This document shows, piece by piece, positions 12,001 to 17,119 of a stretch of 64,000 nucleotides of DNA. The DNA comes from Oscillospiraceae bacterium (GTDB lineage Bacteria > Bacillota > Clostridia > Oscillospirales > Oscillospiraceae): the NCBI GenBank assembly GCA_902775105.1, contig CACYLC010000001.1, forward strand, positions 1 to 64,000, written 5' to 3'. How positions within the stretch are numbered: the stretch's first letter is position 1; each line of letters begins with the position of its first letter. Position numbers and translations under genes: made by a program. A model generated the notes under the pieces. The model made no database searches. It was not told the DNA's origin and saw nothing but the letters and a program-made list of their open reading frames with translations.

Positions 12001-12259
12001 TACGGCCTCCTCGGCAGAGCAACCGGCCATTGCAAACTGGTCAAGGTACGATAAGGAGCAGCAGAAAACGATTGATTCTTATAAGCTCCCCAATATCAGA
12101 CCTATGGCTGTTCCATTTACCGGTGCATACGGCGTGCAGACGTACCTGACGCTCGGCTTCGTACTGATGTTCGGCGGCACGACACTTTTCATCGTTTACA
12201 GGCGGCGGAAACGGACGCAAGCTCCGCTGACCTGTAACAATAAGACCACAAATTCATAA
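2..12259 (+). CDS. Giant cell-wall-anchored beta-helix repeat surface protein, 5' partial
   Basis: The reading frame is already open at base 2, so the N-terminus and signal peptide lie outside the window. About 4,085 residues are visible. Roughly the first 2,200 are short repeats of the type GGEISGNTA...GGGIY, which resemble the GGxI/xxN repeats of right-handed beta-helix and polymorphic-membrane-protein families. They fall into four blocks, and each new block opens with a related linker (V-A-x-I-G-D-x-x-Y-x-T-L-Q-A-A, then LLKD, then LNLDGHT/LNLNGYT) near nt 1820, 3310 and 5525. The middle part (about nt 6600-10700) is non-repetitive. An SdrD-B-like domain (DRTITGSVWMDQDQDGK, nt 10740-11100) and a SpaA/prealbumin-like domain (LTGAEFTLY...YLKETKAPGG, nt 11650-12000) follow. 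The C-terminus has VPFTG at nt 12110-12124, a membrane segment and RRRKR, which is a sortase signal. The next genes are a pilin and two class C sortases, so I infer a pilus tip or adhesin subunit. The ligand is unknown. Confidence 0.9.
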   Translation, partial: GGVTIKNNTADTYGGGVYLAKQGTLNLKANIKGNSAPRGGGVYLYTGSTTTITGGEISGNQASVYGGGIYADQNNTLTISGGEISRNYTELRGGGIFLNSGYDANRSYLNLSGGVIDGNEVSETSDSAYGAGVYVSAGAQITITDGKISNNKNAISGGGIYTEVNCVIEMSGGEITGNSVRKNGSSGGNGGGVYLGVLNGTNRVSSITMTGGKITDNTASGNGGGIFHDSYSTAELSGGEISGNKATNGGGAYGETNARTNLKGNVIISQNEATAAGGGIRSGSTLIAENAQIINNKAGTSGGGIVTANNTTITGGKISGNTAGTYGGGLDLAGGNITNKISGGEISDNTAGTNGGGLRANANTTISGDVEIKDNIAHGAGGGIYSDYSITMAGGTIANNVADGAGGGVRVGNNAQWITMTGGTVSGNSAGTSGGGVSASGFAMTGGTISDNTAKTNGGGVSTGFSSNSDVTFTVSGGSITKNTAGGNGGGINFAGNRDTLTIKGGEITGNKAGGYGGGVAGLTSGNTVMALNVTGGKVSDNTAERYGMDVAVQTTTTEIAAAATMEYDGSNPAWYDELNSKNLTEQISVPRTTNGYYTYIYEDLDEVAQIGDTPYPTLQAAFTAIADGTASGTNILLLKDTKETVTVAENVTATLNLDGHTVKGNGASVFTVKKGAGLTIDDTSDSGNGRITGGKGNPVTIGTTAATAGGGIYTEGKVTLKNGSIYNNSATYGAGVYVGPFGDFTMDGGKVRLNRNGRGVSVWYKDQVTELVTTGATATFTMNDGEISGNVGGVYADNANDSVNMNGGTISGNSGSVSGAGIYVNNGAVLTMNGGEISGNTTTGTNRGGGIYVGTNSKAHIYDGEITGNTSGSNGGGGIAVCGANAELYVYGGKITNNNGGAYGGGISSDNAKLVQIEGGEISGNTATYGGGVYGVTTTVNLKDAKITGNTANSGGGGIFMNSGATLNMEGGEVTDNTTTNNGGGIYGGTGNGTHVNITGGLVTGNQAGGFGGGVVVTQYGSITGGQIYGNTAKGAQRGNDVVLREIRKEDTPLIPAADMKVDGVTCWLNDNTNEEYYETDQLASDCTTAYYLTATNGHRDHVARIGDVPYLTLQAAIDAAEAGDEIFLLKDIEEFMTVSADQDVIVNFNGYTISTTATNGFTVDSGKLTLKDEPAEDGKEGGTGTLKPAEGLTNGRGILARDSATITLESGTISGYTLTTAYTSGAGIRALCSTVNIRGGVIENCSATAYGAVSIDNATYNKPFHFNMSGGEIRNNTAITGGAIGINSGNNLENTTAITDGTISGNTANAGGGIYITGTAATNKNVVDIFGVTVEDNTAKLGSGGGIYINQTPQVTLGSPNADTIIQRNTCTGNGNVGGGVMISGAFDNPSIHVENVTITENSSVSTRAGGMYVSGSADIVDCKITDNTAYGNGGGLEVGRTAYTRRVNITDTEISGNKTTSGSGGGLYVVAESGDSTAVITLSGVTVENNTAGGTNGGGVYIEDGTNSAHVTLKNGTKVTGNTSNGANWDSGGGGIAVTGSKTTLEITNAEVTDNNNRSGSAGGIYVKGGAKLELNAGAKVSGNSTSGAGGGICTYGTNSTVTLHEGAEVSGNTARTSSGGGILVRTGGKLNMEDGAKISGNTAATSGGGVCVDSDAVMIMTGGEITGNETTGTAANWDAKYGGGGIYFGATNAAGSITGGTISGNKSAQDGGGILVAGDNNGNGVQNVIVDGATVTGNTAARNGGGVWAWHGTKFQLKSGGIYDNSAKLGQDVYACYRSGYRSEVELIAASKMDFDGDKEGLGWLDEDNGNVIETDIQGKMVRRYALTLDYVNKDDVVAVIGDEKFATVQDAIAYIMENDLSDAEIRIVKDVHENVNVPSGVKAKLNLNGYTLLGLPAAITCYGDLTIVDEPEDVTANDTDYPAGEGTGTITGHAASEGGGIQVKPGGTVTLESGQIANCTAVNNGAAVLVENGTFVMNRGTIKDNDAVSGAAVYVKSGSSTFTMNGGEITENTGRTGIVYNNGGKVNIYGGTISDNTLTRSGNSGGIGTVYNASGTMNIAGTADNPVEIKDNSVSYGGGGVGQVGGTVRITNAVIEGNKTTNARTTTVTESSGGGIYQNGGSMSIGDGTLITGNSAVRGGGIYQTGAGTITMMGGLITDNTASYAGGGVAQNPGTKGTFRLLQGGLYDNRSLLTDAGNDFYSKYEGTGTYNSGNGPTAILVAAPMMGNSEYNVWKDDNYEGETRSSDYIGEGQYITGMINNSNNLELTADYYADAKKTETISSDFQVATVYIRDDYGKDGMSDGTAVFDNSASKEKTAEDMLGNGASESTETYVYNGETLYYIEYNGKRYEQTQAVEWEPGDDSGEKNAIVRSNDSVTYKLATTISPVDPDMHIPEEGYKTHLYVEAELPCGYDEAEFDASTSRLAAYTVFEEQRDGKTVQILRGYWEKTMKAAGTVVHELKVRVKWAENGTTIQPTFKQWISGNEENTANPVVAPAKTLTVSAAGKYNVALAKNSMLSHTGYFDLDTGLEASEQDAKDTSRNIVYGTLMGYGLTVELYNTTAEKGLRGLELPKSPLEFDMRLNGALYLDGEPILGSDGKAAPYVWAYKENSKTDYGMALGGTTYSVNMNWNDVDDFDTNTQFAYDAAPLNSGGEANACYSGGGWSMTGTQPTADDRETVLHFTVNDYAFDNSTNPTQNSADQNDSTLSAKNVKAFTAGYLQVIFPFDPDELGDNVNGFVAVNMEAAVSDLQIKTLSDQTPVSTEIGKDTLANYYGENDVDDHAVNEMRYADNYLNDQTGLYIFHGGPGGGDKIEVTNSYSGVSGNGIGARLSAHNGADGSSSTPLGTEVYINGALNYYSAHYRTDDPDHYPNQYIPDELFNAQTDNKEEFNYLTAMNLLQRFDGDVFKPIGTSAVVNKRFNNTGSTCNIGNGAFIISTTESKPTWDTSNTPATLGYNLTILYAAKPDGTNWKKVDLGNHTDDGGSADMDKYSEENLLYFTTMEELENYFAAQGKKGTCVGILYEFRNCCIRDKRSITVSSRMQSTDDFSYTGRTYATTNEARIWHTYRPDYKAARADGTLSDILYDFEWADIKSGNAIGKAYPTGTVLHTHNHATDVTLVGYQANQIAADNEDYSGYKKTEYKDGSQVPGTHNGWRAGNSILFYTLDSSISIRNTDIQRGSNRVQDTYNVSKGERIANFRIDPNVGPSSATKYHDLVINGSQTTDVTITLTLPKGLNYRDGSVAFDYSQDPERPGDKYEEGELNWNIEVKENPDGTTTLIFTTKISDVSKTLPDITYSASIGDAVDPQNDVKDGQSLTTQVSIRTGYSEENPVAANTKTDSVTIKVKKENEDGIFKSVRKILREVGDEFVFELTYANGSRETRKIEILDVMPYNGDGRGTEFHGGYRISSIVLSVKAEEPGNAVSTFQSIVEDGGLYYLGGQIVANENNLVPEQKALLLSAAKEGTKLVGVVNEGERTITYTLTSEMQVLATDSASVALYGNFPQIAGNTTVHLELNMTPVETGKESETDLRKRLIADENDKFQTGSDVYWNDFFYKSMSDPVISNKVNVQVVDRTITGSVWMDQDQDGKITKASGDKMLKGINVTLYKVNENGEIGEIAKDILGNEVPSTETNEKGQYEFSNLAPGKYIVVFNDEDKNYATADEKHPIDFDMLSVTKRDESVFKLPSGNKSVPVYQEADAENSLASLNSAKLYKVVELPGPEKITTGHYISPNWNLGLYYIDAAIEKNWVNMVSRVDEETKVTFPLTGKIGGLTVYSGKFTMTQEANDVTATGPDGDVMEVAVKSANLTAESSEPPTYTWRVSDIVLQAEGAGGKVDYNFEEFATLNGTALKNYTTTLTKTVGSDGITVFRAENSQKVGNFEFKKVAAEDMDLALTGAEFTLYRDKACTDEISFVSSGDGKYHPTYDGVEGQDNTTSVLEVNASTSDPITEGMIFLTALPYGTYYLKETKAPGGRRLPTGYWAVTISEDGVDITASSAEQPAIANWSRYDKEQQKTIDSYKLPNIRPMAVPFTGAYGVQTYLTLGFVLMFGGTTLFIVYRRRKRTQAPLTCNNKTTNS

Positions 12260-12273
12260 ACAGGAGGATCAAT

Positions 12274-13682
12274 ATGAAAGCGACAACGAAAACGCAGAGG
12301 ATCATCTCTGTGATCCTGACGCTGCTCATGGCAGTGAGTCTGCTCAGCGTCAACGCATTCGCCCTAAACGGCCTCATGAAGGCCAACGTAAACACCAACG
12401 GACAGCCTGCAGAGCCCGAATACACCTGGGATAGCGCAGTGGCCAGCTGGGTCAGAACCAATTATCCTACTTATATTGGTTCTGACACAGATAACTCGGT
12501 AAAGAAACCGTTCTCTCCGGATAATGATCCGGCAATCTCAGATGCCGAAGTTGCCGCATTCTACGATGCGCTGGCAAAGGCAATTCGTGGCGGAACGGTC
12601 ACTCTGAATCCGGCCACGACGACGACCGACAACAGCGGCAAGGCCACCCTGAGCGGACTCGGTATGGGCAACTATCTGATCCTGGTGGAAGGCGGTATGA
12701 GAGTTTATCGGCCCGCAGCGGCCAATTTGGTTCCCAAATATACCGACGATTGGGCAGATCGTTGACAGCGGCTATACCGACGAGACGGAAAACGCAAACA
12801 TTGGCGATACCGTCAAGTTTGAGCTGAACTCTGCTATTCCTACGTATCCCGCAAAGGCCATCACAAAACAGTATTGGATCAGCGATAAGGTCAGCGACGG
12901 CCTGACCTTTGACGCCGACTCTCTGAAGGTGTACGGCGTAAATGGAAGCACAGAGACTCCGCTGGCCAAGGGCACAGCATTTACTCAGTCCACAACCAGA
13001 CCCACCGGCACCGGCGATGAGAGAAATGTGACCTTTGCTCTGAGTTTTGACTATGACAAGATCAAGTCCTATGAGTCCATCAAGGTCACCTACAGCGCTG
13101 TTCTGAACAAGGATGCTGTGACAGGTGCAGACGGAAACCAGAACACCGCCTATCTGGATTACAACAACAATCCTTACCAGGCGGATAGTTGGAAGACAAA
13201 GGACGATGAGACGACGGTCTATACCTATGGCATTGAAGTCGTGAAGGTAGATGAGAAGACTAAAAAACCGCTGGCGGGAGCCGAATTCAGCATCAGCGAC
13301 GGTACGACGGCGATCCAGTTCAGCCAGGATGCGAATACCAAGGTCTACTATAAGGACGTCAATGGCAGCACGACACTGACGACAGGCAGCGACGGCAAGA
13401 TCAATGTCAAGGGCCTGGACGAGGGGACCTACACCCTGACAGAGACAAAGGCACCCGGAGGCTATCTGCTGCCGACAAACAACACGGTAGAATGCCAATG
13501 GTGTGGGTACCACAGATGAGGGTACCGGTATTGTCTCCAAGACGATCACCAACACCACGGGCTTCAGGCTGCCTCAGACCGGAGGTCTTGGTACTGTGGT
13601 CTTTACTATGATCGGCATCCTCCTCATGGGTGCGGGTATCGCTCTGGTTGTCGTTACGATTGCGCGCAGACGTCGGGGCTGA
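12274..13682 (+). pseudogene. Major backbone pilin broken by two frameshifts
   Basis: It starts 14 nt after the giant gene with an AGGAGG ribosome binding site. Residues 1-30 are a signal peptide (ending VNAFA). A pilin N-terminal domain runs to RVYRPAAANLVPKY, whose VPK resembles the pilin-motif lysine used for polymerisation. Just after this, near nt 12740-12765, the frame stops (TDDWADR, stop) and coding continues in the next frame with PTIGQIVDSGYTDE, YWISDKVSDGL (isopeptide D2-type domain) and a Cna-B domain with a YTLTETKAPGG E-box. A second break lies at about nt 13488-13491. After it the third frame gives NANGVGTTDEGTG, LPQTG (nt 13569-13583), a membrane span and RRRRG up to the stop at 13682. 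Combined length, about 469 residues, is normal for a backbone pilin. Missing residues at the first break suggest a small deletion, and the second fits loss of 2 nt or gain of 1. Sequencing or assembly error cannot be excluded. Confidence 0.85.
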
Positions 13683-13717
13683 TACGCGGCACTGAAAGCG
13701 AGTGTAAACCGAATAGA

Positions 13718-13744
13718 CCGGGCGGGGCATTTTGCCCCGCCCGG
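13718..13744 (+). promoter_or_regulatory. GC-rich stem-loop between pilin and sortase genes
   Basis: A perfect 11-bp stem (CCGGGCGGGGC paired with GCCCCGCCCGG) encloses a 5-nt ATTTT loop. No T-run follows, so it is not a classical terminator. It sits 35 nt after the pilin stop and 19 nt before the first sortase start. It could attenuate transcription or mark an mRNA processing site, giving more pilin than sortase. Confidence 0.5.
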
Positions 13745-13763
13745 AAATCGTATTGGAGTTGTT

Positions 13764-14681
13764 ATGAGAAGCAAGACAGACCAAACACAAAAGCAGGAGG
13801 GAAAGCCGCCCAGAGTATGGCCGATCCTTCTGTCTGCCATTTTGCTGCTCTTGGGCGGGGCAGGCGTGTTCTTCTACCCGACCCTCAGTAATTACCTGGC
13901 GGAACGGCACCAAATGACCGTTATCCAGAATTATATAGATAACGTCAACGAGATTGATACGACACAAATGGAAGAGGAATGGGCCAAGGCAGTTCAGTAT
14001 AACGAGAATTTGGCCGGAGACCCCGTTCATGACCCCTTTGTACCCGGAAGTGGATATGCTTTACCGGGAAATTATCTGGATGTGCTGAACGTCAGTAACG
14101 ACGGCACGATGGGATATATAGAGATCCCCAAAATTTCCGTCAACCTCCCCATTTTTCACGGCTCTGACGAAGAGGTGCTGGAAAGGGGGGCCGGCCACAT
14201 TGAGCAGACCTTTCTTCCCATCGGCTCCAAAGGTGGTCATGCGGTAATCACAGGACACCGAGGACTGCCCCAAGCAGAGCTGTTTACTCGACTAGATGAG
14301 CTGGAATTGGGAGACAAGTTTTTGATTCATGTTCTGGATGCGACGCTTGCCTATGAGATTGACCAGATTACGGTTGTGGAGCCGGATGAGTTGAGTCAGA
14401 TACGGCCGGTACCCGGCGAGGATCTGGTAACGCTTGTGACATGCACGCCCTACGGCGTCAATACCCATCGTATGCTGGTGAGAGGGCATCGGACGGAATA
14501 CGTCGCTGAGGAGCAGATCGCAATGGATAGCGGCGTTCATGTGGTAATTCATGGCATCAACGAGGATATGCGGAATCTGGGCATCGCACTTGGCCTGGGC
14601 ATCCTTATGCTGATCCTGCTCCTGGGATTGCTGTCAGGAAGAGGGGAGAGGAAAAAAGATGGCACAAAGACACGAGAGTAA
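13764..14681 (+). CDS. Class C (pilin-polymerising) sortase
   Basis: A membrane-anchored cysteine transpeptidase that cleaves LPXTG-like signals and joins pilins covalently. The 305-residue protein has an N-terminal membrane span (residues about 20-40), a DPF lid motif (VHDPFVPG, about 92-99) typical of class C enzymes, the catalytic histidine in TGHRGLP, and the catalytic cysteine and arginine in TLVTCTPYGVNTHRMLVRG. A second membrane span near residues 275-297 is also characteristic of class C. It lies directly behind the VPFTG/LPQTG substrates and overlaps the next sortase by 23 nt. The enzyme appears intact although its main pilin substrate is frameshifted. Confidence 0.93.
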   Translation: MRSKTDQTQKQEGKPPRVWPILLSAILLLLGGAGVFFYPTLSNYLAERHQMTVIQNYIDNVNEIDTTQMEEEWAKAVQYNENLAGDPVHDPFVPGSGYALPGNYLDVLNVSNDGTMGYIEIPKISVNLPIFHGSDEEVLERGAGHIEQTFLPIGSKGGHAVITGHRGLPQAELFTRLDELELGDKFLIHVLDATLAYEIDQITVVEPDELSQIRPVPGEDLVTLVTCTPYGVNTHRMLVRGHRTEYVAEEQIAMDSGVHVVIHGINEDMRNLGIALGLGILMLILLLGLLSGRGERKKDGTKTRE

Positions 14682-15453
14682 AGGATCTGGGCTGCTTTCT
14701 CTGGTGCTGGCGCTGGTACTCATTCTGGCCGGCTTGGCGGTACTGCTGTATCCGCAGGCAACCAATCTGGTCTATGAGCAGGAGGTAAAGCGAGATAAAA
14801 CGCTGTTTGAGAGCAGATTCGGCCTGACGGGGGAGAGCCTCGGTGTGAGGCCGGAATCAGGTTCTGCTGTGCAAGAGACAGAGATGCTTCCTGAGCCTGA
14901 CCCACTGTTGGAGGAGCTGTATCAGGAACTGCTGAGAAGGAATCGGGAGCTGTATGAGAATCACCAGAGCAGTCTGACCGATCCCTTCTCCTATGAGCAG
15001 CCCACCATCGACCTCTCGGTCTACGGTGTGCCGGACAACACCATCGGGTATCTGACAATCCCGAGAATGGATCTGGTGGTCCCCATCCTGCTGGGAGCAA
15101 ATACGGAGAATATGCGTTTGGGAGCTGTCCATTTGACGGAGACCTCCTATCCCATCGGAGGAGAAAATACCAACTGCATCCTTGCTGCCCATCGTGGAAT
15201 GGGGACAAAGGCCATGTTTCGGGAAATTGAGCGCATGGAGATTGGCGATCTGGTGTACATTGAAAATTTCCGAGAGACACTGACTTATCAAGTGGTGGAG
15301 CTTCGGGTAATTGAGCCCACAGATATTGATCAGCTGCTCATTCAGGAGGGAAGAGATCTTATCACACTGGTTACCTGCCACCCATACCGCCATAATTATC
15401 AGAGATACGTGGTATTATGCGAGCGGGTGGAACAAGAGAATTCTGCCGGGTAA
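14659..15453 (+). CDS. Second class C-type sortase
   Basis: A 264-residue sortase starting inside the 3' end of the previous gene (ATGGCACAAAGACAC). It has one N-terminal membrane span (about residues 13-32), a DPF motif (LTDPFSYEQ) that may be the class C lid, the histidine motif AAHRGMGT and the cysteine motif TLVTCHPYRHNYQRY. No C-terminal membrane span is visible, unlike its neighbour. Two sortases in one pilus locus usually divide the labour: one polymerises the shaft, the other adds an accessory pilin or handles wall attachment. The two different anchor signals here (VPFTG and LPQTG) fit such a split, but the pairing cannot be told from sequence alone. Confidence 0.9.
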   Translation: MAQRHESKGSGLLSLVLALVLILAGLAVLLYPQATNLVYEQEVKRDKTLFESRFGLTGESLGVRPESGSAVQETEMLPEPDPLLEELYQELLRRNRELYENHQSSLTDPFSYEQPTIDLSVYGVPDNTIGYLTIPRMDLVVPILLGANTENMRLGAVHLTETSYPIGGENTNCILAAHRGMGTKAMFREIERMEIGDLVYIENFRETLTYQVVELRVIEPTDIDQLLIQEGRDLITLVTCHPYRHNYQRYVVLCERVEQENSAG

Positions 15454-15567
15454 CGCTCTTCGGGCGGTCGATTCTGTTTTGATTGCCCGCGTATATGAGA
15501 TGGATCAAAAAAGGGTTCTACCCCAACTATTGACGTAGAGCCTCAAAAATACGAACAAAATCAAATG

Positions 15568-15603
15568 AAAAGTCCCCGAAACCGTTAAGTTTCGGGGACT
15601 TTT
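15568..15603. terminator. Bidirectional rho-independent terminator
   Basis: A perfect 15-bp stem (AAAAGTCCCCGAAAC paired with GTTTCGGGGACTTTT) has a 6-nt loop and A/T tails on both sides. It closes the sortase locus on the plus strand and the tRNA-Ser transcript on the minus strand. Confidence 0.92.
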
Positions 15604-15609
15604 GCAATT

Positions 15610-15709
15610 TGGCGGAGAAGAAGGGATTCGAACCCTTGATACGCTATCAACGTATACACGATTTCCAATCGTGCGCCTTCGACCACTCAGCCAACTCAGC
15701 CACTTCTCC
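15610..15709 (-). tRNA. tRNA-Ser (GGA anticodon), with encoded CCA and an enlarged D-arm
   Basis: Read on the minus strand, the acceptor arms GGAGAAG and CTTCTCC pair over 7 bp. The anticodon arm is CACGA-TTGGAAA-TCGTG, giving anticodon GGA. A long variable arm (TATACGTTGATAGCGTA) is typical of serine tRNAs. The T-arm is AGGGTTCGAATCCCT, and discriminator G plus CCA is encoded. Without CCA the molecule is 97 nt, about 9 more than usual. The excess comes from TGGCTGAGT occurring twice in tandem in the D-arm region. It is either a genuine odd tRNA, a damaged one, or a sequencing duplication. Confidence 0.88.
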
Positions 15710-15840
15710 ATACCGTGGCAGTGCTCTAAACAACGGATTGCTGAAAACTGGAAGGCAACAGCTCATCAACAACAGAATGTATTATACCAGAAAAAAACCG
15801 TTCGTCAAGTGCAAAACCGCAATTTCTCGAAAAATTTCTG

Positions 15841-15869
15841 TTGACAGAACTGTATTAACCGTATATAAT
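15841..15869 (+). promoter_or_regulatory. Sigma-A promoter of the GntR/ABC operon
   Basis: Consensus TTGACA (15841-15846), a 17-nt spacer and consensus TATAAT (15864-15869). It lies 33 nt before the GTG start of the regulator gene, with AGAGGTGATG as ribosome binding site. Confidence 0.9.
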
Positions 15870-15883
15870 AGATATATACAGTT
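15848..15883 (+). promoter_or_regulatory. Candidate GntR operator (long inverted repeat over the -10)
   Basis: AACTGTAT (15848-15855) and ATACAGTT (15876-15883) form a perfect inverted repeat around the -10 box, with 20 nt between the arms. YtrA-type GntR repressors typically bind long dyads overlapping their own promoter, so I infer autoregulation by the next gene. Confidence 0.65.
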
Positions 15884-15901
15884 AATGAAAGAGGTGATGA
15901 G

Positions 15902-16279
15902 GTGCACATTCTGATTGATAATAAGAGCGGAGCGCCGATCTATGACCAGATCTATTCTCAGATCAAGACCCAAATCATCAGCGGAGCATTGACCGAGAAC
16001 GAGATGCTGCCGTCCATCCGTGGCCTTGCAAAGGATCTGCGCATCAGCTTCGTTACGACGAAGCGTGCCTATGACGAGCTGGAAAAAGAGGGCTTTCTCT
16101 ACACCATCCCGGGGAAGGGCTGCTTCGTTGCGACGAAGAACGTTGAATTGCTCCGGGAAGAGAATCTAAAAAGGATTGAGGAGCACCTGGAGCAGATTGT
16201 ACAGCTTGCCGCATCCTGTAACCTGAGTCGGGAAGATATACTCGCAATGGTTCATTTTAGTTTGGAGGAAAATCCATGA
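15902..16279 (+). CDS. GntR-family regulator, YtrA subfamily
   Basis: A 125-residue DNA-binding repressor of the short YtrA type: an N-terminal winged helix-turn-helix (APIYDQIYSQIK, LPSIRGLAKDLRIS, TTKRAYDELEKEGFL, PGKGCFV) followed by only about 50 residues of helical tail (EENLKRIEEHLEQIV) for dimerisation. It starts with GTG behind AGAGGTGATG. Its stop overlaps the start of the ABC ATPase gene (ATGA), so the two are translationally coupled. In known YtrA systems the regulator represses an ABC exporter operon induced by cell-wall stress. The inducer here is unknown. Confidence 0.92.
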   Translation: MHILIDNKSGAPIYDQIYSQIKTQIISGALTENEMLPSIRGLAKDLRISFVTTKRAYDELEKEGFLYTIPGKGCFVATKNVELLREENLKRIEEHLEQIVQLAASCNLSREDILAMVHFSLEENP

Positions 16280-17118
16280 ACGCACTGGAAATCAAACAAC
16301 TGTCCAAATCCTTTCCCGGCTTTCAGCTGGATCACCTGAGTCTGACCCTCCCAAACGGCTGCATTATGGGTCTGATCGGGGAAAACGGGGCAGGGAAGAG
16401 CACAACGATAAAACTAATCCTCAATCTGATCCACAAGGACAGCGGCACTGTCACCATATTGGGAAGAGACAACGAAGATCACCTCACCTTGACAAAGGAG
16501 AATGTCGGTGTTGTCATGGACGATGTTGGCATTCCGGACTACCTGACTGCAAAGCAGGTGGGGAAGATCATGCGTCACACCTTCCATAACTGGCAGGACG
16601 ACGTGTACGCCGAATACCTGAAAAAGCTCTCCATTCCCACCGACAAGCTCTTTAAGAACCTCTCCCGTGGCACAAAAATGAAGCTGGGCATTGCCGTTGC
16701 CATGTCCCATCAACCAAAGCTCCTCCTGCTGGACGAGGCCACCAGTGGCCTTGACCCGGTGGTTCGGGACGAGGTGGTGGAAATGCTCAGCGACTTTACG
16801 AGGGACGAGACCCATTCTATCCTCATCTCCTCCCATATCGTCAGCGATCTGGAAAAGCTGTGCGACTATGTTGCCTTTCTCCATAAGGGAAAGCTCCTGC
16901 TTTGTGAGGAGAAGGATCGCCTGCTGGAGGAGTACGGCATCCTCCATTGCACTGCCGAACAGCTCCATGAGCTGGATGCAGATGCCATCAGGAGCAAAAA
17001 AGAGTCTCCCTACGGTGTGGAAGCCCTTGTGCGGAGAGAGGCCGTCCCGGACAATTTCTCCATCAGCCCCATCGGCATCGAGGAGCTGTTTCTGTTTGTG
17101 GTAAAGGAGGTGCGGTAA
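16276..17118 (+). CDS. ABC transporter ATP-binding protein (YtrB-like)
   Basis: A 280-residue nucleotide-binding subunit. Walker A is GENGAGKST, the signature region is LSRGTKMKLG (LSxGxxxK variant), and Walker B is LLLLDEATSGLDP with the H-loop in ISSHIVSDLEKL. The C-terminal 70 residues are the extra domain common in exporter ATPases of this group. The gene overlaps the regulator by 4 nt and is followed after 1 nt by a membrane subunit, so it forms a regulator-ATPase-permease operon. Substrate unknown. Confidence 0.94.
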   Translation: MNALEIKQLSKSFPGFQLDHLSLTLPNGCIMGLIGENGAGKSTTIKLILNLIHKDSGTVTILGRDNEDHLTLTKENVGVVMDDVGIPDYLTAKQVGKIMRHTFHNWQDDVYAEYLKKLSIPTDKLFKNLSRGTKMKLGIAVAMSHQPKLLLLDEATSGLDPVVRDEVVEMLSDFTRDETHSILISSHIVSDLEKLCDYVAFLHKGKLLLCEEKDRLLEEYGILHCTAEQLHELDADAIRSKKESPYGVEALVRREAVPDNFSISPIGIEELFLFVVKEVR

Positions 17119-17119
17119 G

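Noticed and set aside
1712..12022. Several very long open frames on the minus strand of the giant surface protein gene
   Set aside because: They arise from the strong codon bias (GGC, ACC) of the repeats, have no ribosome binding sites and do not look like proteins.
15454..15567. Possible insertion-sequence remnant after the second sortase
   Set aside because: No transposase-like frame or inverted terminal repeat could be supported.
15602..15914. Frames over the tRNA-Ser region on the plus strand
   Set aside because: They run antisense through the tRNA and its leader, and carry no protein signal.
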